A DNA stretch of 64,000 bases, from positions 1,736,001 to 1,800,000 of the forward strand of contig OW818698.1 in NCBI GenBank assembly GCA_942493375.1, given 5' to 3'. Source of the stretch: G942493375 sp942493375. GTDB lineage: Bacteria; Armatimonadota; UBA5829. The notes under the pieces are model-generated. The model worked only from the letters and a program-made list of their open reading frames with translations. It did not search any database and was not told the DNA's origin. Each line of letters opens with the position of its first letter. Within the stretch, counting starts at the first letter, position 1. Made by a program: the position numbers and the translations under genes. Below are positions 46,401 through 54,097 of the stretch, one piece after another.

Positions 46401-47020
46401 CCGGCCTTAATAAGATCAACTGGTTTGGAATTAGCAAACCTTGGAAGAGAAGATAGAGGCAGATCGGAAGCAATATACCTGCCGGCAGCCTGGTCAACAT
46501 GCTTCCCGAAGACAACCTCAAGCTCTTTGTTGTCCATCTGTGGATTTACGTACACCAGGCCTGTGCCCTCTGAGACTTTCTTCAGAATCGCAAACCTCTT
46601 AGCCTCAGGTATCGATGTCCAGACTTGCTTACCTATTATGATAACATCCAGTTTACGGTTCAATCCGGCATCAAGTGTGCGGTAAGCTAGATCAGGTGGA
46701 ACAAGGAAGGAATTAGCCGCCGGGTCACCATCATTGGTGCTGACTGCCTGGTGGAACCTGGATGTCATCCATGCGCTGTAATCCAGGGACAGCCTCTGCG
46801 CCAGTTCCACTGTCTCTCGCTGACTCCATATAGGAGCAATTACCAGGGTCTTGATCTTACCCATATAATAAGGGTTTGCCCAGTTCACGTGAGGAGTTAC
46901 ATATGTATTGGTCAAAACCCCATACGGATGGTTCTCATTCAACCCAAGCATCTGCTTAGCATTTGCTGCTGAACAAAGTGCAATGACTAGAACTGCTGCA
47001 AACAGGCATTTATTAAACAT
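43469..47020 (-). CDS. Secreted GH42-like protein with trimerisation-type domain
   Basis: 1183 residues with a signal peptide. N-terminal beta-sandwich domains (to about 480) precede a TIM barrel with THGDETYF (E near 590), a candidate catalytic glutamate. A GATase-like beta-galactosidase trimerisation domain follows (VKIFMPHS-like GYKVFIMPHSW then IREFVSDGGTVIADV, about 880-960), then beta domains to the end. TAGGAGAG precedes the ATG. It is the second gene of an operon headed by the gene at 48021. Probable beta-galactosidase-like hydrolase of a polymer; exact linkage unknown. Confidence 0.72.
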   Translation of the reverse strand: MFNKCLFAAVLVIALCSAANAKQMLGLNENHPYGVLTNTYVTPHVNWANPYYMGKIKTLVIAPIWSQRETVELAQRLSLDYSAWMTSRFHQAVSTNDGDPAANSFLVPPDLAYRTLDAGLNRKLDVIIIGKQVWTSIPEAKRFAILKKVSEGTGLVYVNPQMDNKELEVVFGKHVDQAAGRYIASDLPLSSLPRFANSKPVDLIKAGKFGKGRVVGLFYSDPKMPDYSEAYPCLTPVWDLSEPKVWTDLDKLPEMELVPYDYYQAFVAKAVLWASWKQSGVKFTSVSIPEQVKWPTSKQTVQVNVDAKPSGSSISAVVRHRLDYGRTFVVKAKQTASGAVLTLPDIAAGNYFLDVWIKTSDGKTINWASRAFAVMPELSITKLNLDRILINPGESVTCTAAFSRPLSGGETAVASLWDNYGRKMHEKDATGGSFVFTVDRPLSILHSVRFTVRQSGKPLAERVLQFPVRARLGWDDFNDIVWASAGNHFITLQMLKKLYDQDQVTGLDVGWQFATSARNTAWSGMAAAPYTARYGVFSAGPDHIIPTPKPEAAAYGPMASPDTLQGVKDWGAIESAVWGPYGPYVWTHGDETYFTADPDIDWSLSSLVAFQEYLRGVYPNLAALNAEWKTAYANWNEVMPITFKDARVTKNYAPWLEHKRSSDLIFANFYNATGKAMVDDPGARAGFDGGGGLVLPNSGADWWLLSKKMDILHSYIGNSDQMEIQRSFQRKGQVSGMWYGTYGWGWAYQMPSTPEYNQFFMWDSLFHGLNSSWFWMMGAPGNLSGYAGDLTSLPFFESHTQALAKIRSGIGKLLLTGTRENDKIAVHFSEASRIADSLMAERESDYSAAYAKSLVDFNKALEDSGLQYQYVSYEQVETGELAKGGYKVFIMPHSWSVSTVEARQIREFVSDGGTVIADVVPGTLNGHGTLQVVSMLADLFPSPISGTITNLGKGKAILVGDALKGYGEAHMREAGWKTWPEFAQKRNTFFTDVLKPLGILPGVKIQSTTGQMPPTEVHRFKTGDIEFVGLLRQFYLNDMTAYSAKVIFPYKSYVYDVMKGKYLGNIESFSTRISFQAQLYALMPYKVESVQVAANSEVAPGKTWNANATLKTSGSCTGTHCFRVEVVSPKGEKLASLAQNVLAPNGTASFGVDFALNDPIGSYKVIIRDAVTGIETTKKVVLR

Positions 47021-47040
47021 CGTGTCTCTCCTACCGGTGG

Positions 47041-48021
47041 TTATTGACCAAGACTCCGGAACTTAATAATGGATAGTATCTTCAACTCTTTTGGTAGTAT
47101 CTGCAGGAAATATGCTTTGGCGGACGCATTCTGCATACCGGACGCATAGAACCCCAGTCTCGCCAGTTTGGTACCTGGACGCATCTCCAGGGTCGTCACC
47201 TGACCATAGTTGGAAGCTGAAACCTTACCGCCTGACCAATCCGATGGTGGAACCGTCAGTAACAGCGAACCTGTTCCATCGTAGTCATCGGCATAAAATA
47301 TGTATTCATCTTTTGGTGATATAGTCAGAGTCGGAAATGGCTTTTTATCAGAAGCTTTGAATGCTACGGGGACGACTACTCTCGAATGCTGTGTAGTAAC
47401 AGACCGGATAGACGGAGCGCCATAGGTGGGCCCGAAACCGGCAGGGTAGCAGACCAGCGTTACCTGGATTTTTGCGTTGGGCTTATTTGGTAGATAAGGT
47501 TCCACTGCTGCATAGATCGCACGTCCGTCAGACGGCACAACAAAATACAGGGCAAGCCTGCCACCATCCTCCAGGTTCCAAACCAATCGCAGATCCCCTC
47601 TGCTGCCTGATCGGTATTCAGCAACATCCGCCCGTTTAGCTGCCATCACATCAACACCATCTATAAGCACACGGATGGCTCCGTTATAGTACCAATAACT
47701 GAAAGGACCGCTTCCAAATCCAACACCCATATCTGAAGGAGTCAAAGATGGATAAGTACCATCGAACTCAGGTTTTTGATTTAAGAACCGACTATAGTGG
47801 ATTTCACGCTCTACTCCGGAACAGTTAAAAACCCAATTGTCTGAAGCGAACGGAGGCTTCCCCTGGCTGGCGGGATCAACAGTGCTCTTCACCTCTACCT
47901 TGACCAATGGACCAGGCATTAGCTTTCTGAGGGCATTCAGATCGCTCTCAGCATTGACTGACATCGAAACAGACGATACAAGACTCAGGTTTAACAGCAT
48001 TACCATAACAGTGCGGTTCAT
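47041..48021 (-). CDS. Secreted beta-rich protein, unknown
   Basis: 326 residues after ATG 48021 (GGTGAG upstream), with a signal peptide to about residue 24. It looks like a beta-sandwich with YWYYNGAIRVLIDGVD, as in DUF2961-type viral-jelly-roll or glycan-binding domains, but I cannot assign it with confidence. The stop is 20 bases before the next start, so it is the first gene of the operon with the GH42-like and CBM9-like genes. Confidence 0.5.
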   Translation of the reverse strand: MNRTVMVMLLNLSLVSSVSMSVNAESDLNALRKLMPGPLVKVEVKSTVDPASQGKPPFASDNWVFNCSGVEREIHYSRFLNQKPEFDGTYPSLTPSDMGVGFGSGPFSYWYYNGAIRVLIDGVDVMAAKRADVAEYRSGSRGDLRLVWNLEDGGRLALYFVVPSDGRAIYAAVEPYLPNKPNAKIQVTLVCYPAGFGPTYGAPSIRSVTTQHSRVVVPVAFKASDKKPFPTLTISPKDEYIFYADDYDGTGSLLLTVPPSDWSGGKVSASNYGQVTTLEMRPGTKLARLGFYASGMQNASAKAYFLQILPKELKILSIIKFRSLGQ

Positions 48022-48070
48022 TACACTCACCACAAACCATAAAAAGTAACAGCTCAGTGACATGGGAACA

Positions 48071-48141
48071 TTGTCATCCTGAGGAACGAAGGATCTGCTT
48101 TTAATCTGGAAAAGCAGATCCTTCGTTCCTCAGGATGACAA
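48071..48141. repeat. Hairpin repeat family A, copy 3
   Basis: Near-perfect copy, lying just upstream of the start of the secreted beta-rich gene at 48021. The rest of this gap (to 48226) has no gene. Confidence 0.92.
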
Positions 48142-48226
48142 ATTCCCGCAACTCTGAACTGTTATCAACAAAATTAGCGCGGTTGATTATATAACATCAA
48201 TCACAGTTCAGTCCATCTGATATCGT

Positions 48227-48988
48227 TTACTGCTTGCCTATTCGCGATTTGAACTCGTGCAGCAGGAACAGACTGACATCATCCATTGTAGTTCCTGATT
48301 TCTGGAAGGGCTGATCAAGGGTCCGCAACAGCTTAAGGATGTACACAAAAAGGTATGTCAGGAAGAAAATGATAATGATGGCATCGTGAAATGGTTCAAT
48401 CTTGGTAAAAACCAACAAAATCATAATAAGAGCGACAATGGACTGGACAAGTATGTATGCTGATGGTAGAAAGTCGGTCCTCTGAATATAGTAAACTCTC
48501 AGGATGTTCTTCCTTATCAAACTAGCCTCAGCTTTGAGTCGAGTGATATAGTTTGGCGGCACTCCCAGTTGCTCCATTTCAAGAAATGACTGGGAGAGTT
48601 TTGAGAGAGCTGTAAAGGCTGTTCGTGCTTTGACATCAACAGTGTCCGAATAGAAGCCGTCTACCACTTCATTAAGTGTAGCTACCAGTGCCTCCAGATT
48701 GAACTCGGGTCTTGTTTCTTTTACATAGCACCCTTCCTCGTAAATACTCTCACATGCTGAGATGATCTCTGCAGGTATTTTCTCACTCTCTTTGTAATCC
48801 GCAAGGGTCCCTGCAAGGATCAATCCAAAGAGGAATATTCCACCTGCAATAATACTGGTGAAGAGAGGGTTTATGGTAACAAATTCCAGACCCAAATTCT
48901 CGACAACCACTTTGATAATTATGAGCACAACGACAATGGAAGCAGATTCCAAGGCTATTCGCCATCTTTTCAGGTGCCTTATTAGCAT
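48227..48988 (-). CDS. Bestrophin-like (DUF4239-like) membrane protein
   Basis: 253 residues from ATG 48988, preceded by GGAGG. Four hydrophobic segments: two near the N-terminus (about 15-40 and 43-65), then a long helical cytoplasmic region with ADYKESEKIPAEI, then two near the C-terminus (about 172-195 and 203-222). This layout and the ADYKE-x-EKLP-like motif resemble the bestrophin-like DUF4239 family of membrane proteins. The in-frame codons upstream of 48988 lack a binding site. Function unknown; an ion channel role is guesswork. Confidence 0.55.
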   Translation of the reverse strand: MLIRHLKRWRIALESASIVVVLIIIKVVVENLGLEFVTINPLFTSIIAGGIFLFGLILAGTLADYKESEKIPAEIISACESIYEEGCYVKETRPEFNLEALVATLNEVVDGFYSDTVDVKARTAFTALSKLSQSFLEMEQLGVPPNYITRLKAEASLIRKNILRVYYIQRTDFLPSAYILVQSIVALIMILLVFTKIEPFHDAIIIIFFLTYLFVYILKLLRTLDQPFQKSGTTMDDVSLFLLHEFKSRIGKQ

Positions 48989-49107
48989 ATAACCTCCGCG
49001 AAACACTGTTGATTTTACTTCGTATTAATCCCTGTATCCAAATCTATGAATGATAAAGGGAATGGTACTCAGGATAACAAGATTTCCTGCTAATGTCTAT
49101 GTGTGGT

Positions 49108-49136
49108 TTGCGCTTCTCAGAATCCATAGCTAGAAT
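49108..49136 (+). promoter_or_regulatory. Candidate promoter for the Kelch gene
   Basis: TTGCGC, 17-base spacer, TAGAAT. It lies 57 bases before the start at 49193, in a divergent gap with the bestrophin-like gene. Confidence 0.4.
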
Positions 49137-49192
49137 AATTCTGACATAAGTCTGGAATCGACAATCCTCCACCAGTCGAAGGAGATCACACA

Positions 49193-50131
49193 ATGCATGT
49201 AATGCCTGAGTATAAATGGGAATGTGTAACTAAAAATGCAGCATTTGCTTCACGTGATGGTGCAGGTGCGCTGATATTAAATGGTAAAATGTGGCTCCTG
49301 GGTGGGTGGAATCCGGGTGACAAAGAACGCTTCCCAATAGTATGCAACAGTGAAGTCTGGTCTTCGAGTGATGGAACAAACTGGGAATTGGAAATCAAGC
49401 AAGCTCCCTGGGAACCCCGTCATACAGCTGGATACGTCATACATCGCAACCGCATGTGGATTGTCGGAGGGGATTGTATTCAGAAACACTATCAGCCTGA
49501 TGTATGGAGCAGCGCAGACGCTATCAACTGGGATCTCATATCAAATGCTGCCCCCTGGGGTAAACGGGTGTTGCACTATACCGTTGCTTTCAAAGACCGC
49601 ATCTGGGTAATGGGCGGGCAGACTTTACCACAGTTCGCTCAGGCAGACGAACAGTTTTTCCACGATGTTTGGTCATCCGAAGATGGAAATAACTGGGAAT
49701 GCGTCCTCAAAGAAGCACCATGGCAGCAGCGCGGAATGATCGGAGGCAGTGTTGTCTTCAACGACCGCATATGGATACTTGGTGGAGGCACATACGACAC
49801 TCCCCAAGTCCCAGACAGGACTTTCTACAATGACATCTGGAGCTCCGCAGATGGAATAAACTGGGAAAGACACCTCGAACACGCCCCCTGGACTGCAAGG
49901 CAATACCACGATGTCGCCGTATTCGACAACAACATGTGGGTCCTGGAAGGCTGGAACCGTGAAAACCGTAACGATGTCTGGTATTCACCCGATGGCATCA
50001 CATGGAATGAACTCCCCAACACCCCCTGGCTCCCCCGCCATGCCGCCAGTGTATTCGTGTATGAAAATGCCTTGTGGATGGTAGCAGGAAATAACATGAC
50101 GCCGGATGTGTGGAAATTGGTGAAGCGCTAA
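49193..50131 (+). CDS. Kelch-type beta-propeller protein
   Basis: 312 residues, without a signal peptide. Six blades are visible, each with WVxGG-like strands (WLLGGW, WIVGGD, WVMGGQ and WILGGG) linked by a repeated VWSSxDGxNWE and APWxxR element. The last blade closes with PDVWKLVKR. AAGGAGAT precedes the ATG. A protein- or sugar-binding role is likely. It is alone on its strand, between a bestrophin-like gene and a large glycosidase. Confidence 0.82.
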   Translation: MHVMPEYKWECVTKNAAFASRDGAGALILNGKMWLLGGWNPGDKERFPIVCNSEVWSSSDGTNWELEIKQAPWEPRHTAGYVIHRNRMWIVGGDCIQKHYQPDVWSSADAINWDLISNAAPWGKRVLHYTVAFKDRIWVMGGQTLPQFAQADEQFFHDVWSSEDGNNWECVLKEAPWQQRGMIGGSVVFNDRIWILGGGTYDTPQVPDRTFYNDIWSSADGINWERHLEHAPWTARQYHDVAVFDNNMWVLEGWNRENRNDVWYSPDGITWNELPNTPWLPRHAASVFVYENALWMVAGNNMTPDVWKLVKR

Positions 50132-50171
50132 CTCGTATCCCATTACGACGGAAATAAGATGAACTTTTCTT

Positions 50172-50326
50172 AATCTCACGCAAAGCCGCAAAGGCGCTAA
50201 GAAGAATGAACTTAATCTATATCTTGTTGTATTTCCAAAGTCACTTTTGCCCCACTAACCCACAACATTCAGAGCGAACAGAACCACTGTCCCTTCTTTG
50301 CGTCTTTGCGGCTTTGCGTGAGAATT
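50172..50326. repeat. Inverted-repeat family B, copy 3
   Basis: Left arm TCTCACGCAAAGCCGCAAAG, right arm its inverse ending TGCGTGAGAATT. The interior (about 80 bases) has no gene. Lies between the Kelch gene and the next large gene. Confidence 0.88.
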
Positions 50327-50428
50327 TCCCTGGTAAGGTACCAATGCCCAAGCTATACTCCCCCAACAGGAGGAATCAGCGCCTGTTTGGCGAAGTTTAG
50401 ATTCATACAGTCTTTATGGAGTATATGC

Positions 50429-53400
50429 ATGCAAAGAATTAAATTTTCTACGTTGATGGTAAGTATAGCAATAATATTGATTATTGTTTCAGGAATACCA
50501 GGCTTGTGTGCCAATATCGAACCTAACCTTATTAATGGGGACTTCGAGAATGGCACTGAGGGTTGGGGAGTGCCTAAGGACACTGGTGTGGACATTTCTG
50601 TGCACAAGTCCGGGGCTAAGGCTCTGAAAATGGTCCTGTTGCCGGGGGTTGAAAACTGGGCTTCCGGAGCGCAGAACTTTGATGTTGAGCCGAACACAAC
50701 CTACAAACTGGGTCTATGGACCAAGCTGCAGAACGTCGTGCAGACCCATTGTAAACTCCAGTGGTTGGATGTTAACGGGCAGGCTGTAGAGACGGTTTTC
50801 CCTTTCTCCGGTTTGAATGGGGACAGGAGCTGGTTTGAGACCAATTTAATGGTGCAATCTCCTGCAACGTGCGTAAAGGCTCAGATTGTGCTGATGGCTG
50901 GCTGGTCTCTGGACAAAGCAAACCCCGGCATAAGCTGGTTTGATGGGATTAGATTCGTAAAGATCAAACCGACCTTGAAGATCAACCAGGATGAATGGCT
51001 GAAGATCACTGCGGCTAAATACGGCAAAGAAATGATTGCTCCCGAGATGACAGAAAAAGTCGTCTACTACGACCAGAGATACGATACCGCGTGGGTATCT
51101 AACGTAGACACCCTGGTCTCCTTTTTGAGCAAACGCGGATTTGTAGTCAAGGACGCCGATAATGTGAAGTCCTGGATGATTGATAAGATCAAAAATGGGG
51201 CTGATGGGACGGTCTGTATATTGGCTATGGGAATAGTCCCGGATACAATCACCGAAACAATGGACCAGCAGTGTACATTCAGGAGATATCTGGAATCAGG
51301 CGGACGTATAGTCTGGGTTGGCGATATTCCACTGTTCTACCGCGCATTTGCTGTCCAACTGTGTAAGATTTGGGGTATGGAAGGAGATGATCCCAGGCTT
51401 GCAGTCTTAGGCATCAGAATGGGTGCTCGCAATCTGGTTGAAAACCAGGCGGCTCTCACTGACAACGCGGCTCAGTGGGGCATGCAGAGAATCGACAGTC
51501 CGGTCAGGACGTTCTTTAAGGAGGATGTCACCCTGGTATTCTCTGATGTAACCGGAACTCAATATGCCAGTTCATTCTTCAAGCTCTACAACCCGGAGTT
51601 TCCGTATAGCGGTTTCATAAGATACTTCGATGGCCAGTATAATGGCGGTGATGCGGCTCTGAATAATGACCTGTATCGGTTGTCATTATTCCGCGGGAAA
51701 CCTATCGAACTTCCAGTTGTCAGCCAGGAAGAAAAGGTAGCTAAGAAAGAACTGCTGACTGTTGAGACTCCAATGGCGAACTACCGTCGGGGGCAGGATA
51801 TTCCCGGTAAACTGAAAGTCCTTGATAACGTCAAAGGTGACCTGATAAAGCTTCAGATGGTAGACGGGAAGAAAGTCGTAAAACAGTATACAATACCGTT
51901 TACAGCCGTTCCGTCATTTGCAATAAAAACGAAGAGCTTTGCATCCGGTGATTACACTCTTAGAGCAGAGATCACCCTCAAAGGTAAGTTTGTAGCCAAA
52001 GCTGAAAAGAATATCTATCTGGCTCCAAACAAGACCCAGAAACTTCCAATGGGAATGTATGATGTCAGCGGCGCCAGCACGGAATACAAGACCAATATTG
52101 TCCTGAAAGACCTCAAGGACCACCTGGGAGAATGCGGAGTCCTCAGCGGCGGTGGTGATTATCTGGTAGATACCGCAGTGAGATATGGGCTGGGTTATAT
52201 GCCTGTATCCGGAGCTTATTACCAGGCAATGGTATCGAAAACCCAGGATTTGGCACTGCAGATGAGGATTTCCACAGGGAATTTGCCCAAATATCATTAT
52301 GGATCAATGGGATCAGCTCCTGCGTGTATGGGAAATCCTATCAACCGGGAGAGGATTAACAACATTTTCAAAGGGGAGATCAAAGACGCACTGAGATATC
52401 CGGCATTCATTAAGAGGATGTATGTCAGTGACGATGGCGGTATGTTCGGAGAGCCTGAAGAGCATCTGCTTGCCTGCTATTGTGATTATTGCAAGAGCAC
52501 ATTCAAAAAGCTTACCAGTTACGATGCCCCACTGGCTCCTACTGCAGATGTTTTGAAAAATAAAGGAGTTGTCAGCGATACCGACCCATGGTATGCGTGG
52601 ATGAAGTACAGGAGTGCCAACACATACGGTGGTTGGAATGCCAGTATGGAAAAGGCAAAGAACGAAATCGATCCCGAGATTAAATTCGGGCCTGAACACT
52701 CAGGTGGATGGAACCCGGTGTTCAATCCCGGATGGGCGCTTAATCCTCCTGATGATTTTGGTGGAATTGGAATGCCTTCATTCTACTACTATCCCCAGCT
52801 GTATCAACCAGCAGTCAGTGTGTTGCCTCAGACTGCTCTGGCAATAATGGGGAACAGGGACAAAGAGCTCTGGGTAACCCCTCAGTCATCAGACTATGCA
52901 GGACTGATCAACGACCCGGTCTTGCACTCTGCACTGGTCACTAATCAGTTCTACGTTCTACTTGCTGCCGGAGTCAGAGGGATGACCTGGTTTGAATATA
53001 GAAATATGCCGGGGACAGAAGCCTGGGAAGCAATGAAACCACTGTCTGATAAAGGCACAAAGTTTGGCCAGGTGCTTATTAATCTGAAGAGGAAAACGCC
53101 TGCGGTTGCTATCCTGGCTTCTTATGCGAATGCTTCATACCAGTGGTCAGCTGGCTCATCTGGCGGAGATCTGTATATGCCGTTTATGAAGGCTCATATC
53201 CCGACTGAGTATGTGGCTGATGAAGAGATACTCAAGGGAGCATTGAGGAAATACAAAGTCCTGGTCCTCGCTGATGTGGATTTCATTACCAAATCAGTCA
53301 GCGATGCCATAAGCTCGTTCATAGCCCAGGGTGGAATTGTGTTCACAGATGAAAACTGCGAACTTGTTGTCCCCGGAGGCAGGGCTGTAAAAAATGCAAC

Positions 53401-53974
53401 CGCAGCAGATGAAGTCAAGAAAGCAATCACACCTGATTTTGATGCAAATACACCCGACCTGATAGCAACAGTGTTCACCAGCGGAGGATCGCAGTATCTG
53501 ATGTTCGTAAACCTGAACACCATAAAACCAACGACTGGAGAGGTCACGCTCAATAGTCCTGGTAAATATCAGGCATACGATGTATTCGGCGGTCAGTCCA
53601 TTAAGAACAATAATGGTAAGATCTCACTGACAATAGCACCGGCTGAAGGTAAATTGATTGGGCTGTATCCATCCAGCATCAGCAAAGTCAGCATTAAAAC
53701 CCCTGTGAAATGTCTCAGAGACAAGACGCTGGCTGTAAAAATCGCTGTTAATGCTAAAGACAACAAACCAGTCTCAGCTCTACTTCCTGTGAAAGTAACT
53801 ATTAAGAATCCGCAGGGGAAAGAGACCGAGTATTCAGACTACTATGCAGCTAAAGATGGAAAGCTTAACCTGTCATTCACCCCTGCAGTCAACGATCCAG
53901 CAGGAAAATGGAGAATAGAAGCCAAAGAGCTGTCCAGCGGAGTAAGCAGCACTGCAAGTTTCGTTCTGAAATAG
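50429..53974 (+). CDS. Large secreted CBM + GH42-like protein
   Basis: 1181 residues after ATG 50429 (GGAG seven bases upstream). Signal peptide to about residue 29, then a CBM4/9-like sandwich (NGDFENGTEGW, SWFDGIRFV) to about 180. A long beta/GATase-like region follows, then a TIM barrel with MYVSDDGGMFGEPEEH and the CYCDYC motif. A second GATase-like trimerisation domain (YKVLVLADVDF then GGIVFTDENCE) and C-terminal beta domains complete it. Similar in architecture to the GH42-like gene at 43469. Likely acts on galactosides of a polymer. Confidence 0.7.
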   Translation: MQRIKFSTLMVSIAIILIIVSGIPGLCANIEPNLINGDFENGTEGWGVPKDTGVDISVHKSGAKALKMVLLPGVENWASGAQNFDVEPNTTYKLGLWTKLQNVVQTHCKLQWLDVNGQAVETVFPFSGLNGDRSWFETNLMVQSPATCVKAQIVLMAGWSLDKANPGISWFDGIRFVKIKPTLKINQDEWLKITAAKYGKEMIAPEMTEKVVYYDQRYDTAWVSNVDTLVSFLSKRGFVVKDADNVKSWMIDKIKNGADGTVCILAMGIVPDTITETMDQQCTFRRYLESGGRIVWVGDIPLFYRAFAVQLCKIWGMEGDDPRLAVLGIRMGARNLVENQAALTDNAAQWGMQRIDSPVRTFFKEDVTLVFSDVTGTQYASSFFKLYNPEFPYSGFIRYFDGQYNGGDAALNNDLYRLSLFRGKPIELPVVSQEEKVAKKELLTVETPMANYRRGQDIPGKLKVLDNVKGDLIKLQMVDGKKVVKQYTIPFTAVPSFAIKTKSFASGDYTLRAEITLKGKFVAKAEKNIYLAPNKTQKLPMGMYDVSGASTEYKTNIVLKDLKDHLGECGVLSGGGDYLVDTAVRYGLGYMPVSGAYYQAMVSKTQDLALQMRISTGNLPKYHYGSMGSAPACMGNPINRERINNIFKGEIKDALRYPAFIKRMYVSDDGGMFGEPEEHLLACYCDYCKSTFKKLTSYDAPLAPTADVLKNKGVVSDTDPWYAWMKYRSANTYGGWNASMEKAKNEIDPEIKFGPEHSGGWNPVFNPGWALNPPDDFGGIGMPSFYYYPQLYQPAVSVLPQTALAIMGNRDKELWVTPQSSDYAGLINDPVLHSALVTNQFYVLLAAGVRGMTWFEYRNMPGTEAWEAMKPLSDKGTKFGQVLINLKRKTPAVAILASYANASYQWSAGSSGGDLYMPFMKAHIPTEYVADEEILKGALRKYKVLVLADVDFITKSVSDAISSFIAQGGIVFTDENCELVVPGGRAVKNATAADEVKKAITPDFDANTPDLIATVFTSGGSQYLMFVNLNTIKPTTGEVTLNSPGKYQAYDVFGGQSIKNNNGKISLTIAPAEGKLIGLYPSSISKVSIKTPVKCLRDKTLAVKIAVNAKDNKPVSALLPVKVTIKNPQGKETEYSDYYAAKDGKLNLSFTPAVNDPAGKWRIEAKELSSGVSSTASFVLK

Positions 53975-53998
53975 GTAAACATGTCATCCTGAACGGAA

Positions 53999-54081
53999 TT
54001 GTCATCCTGAAGTATGAAGGATCTGCTTTTCGGTTTACAATAATCGTAAAAGCAGATCCTTCATTGCATTCAGGATGACAA
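53999..54081. repeat. Hairpin repeat family A, copy 4
   Basis: Imperfect copy with a longer loop, between the convergent genes ending 53974 and 54098. An extra half-arm GTCATCCTGAA lies just upstream (53982-53992), and GGATGACATTA follows at 54090, so it may be a mosaic of two copies. It could act as a terminator for both. Confidence 0.85.
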
Positions 54082-54097
54082 ACCAGTTAGGATGACA

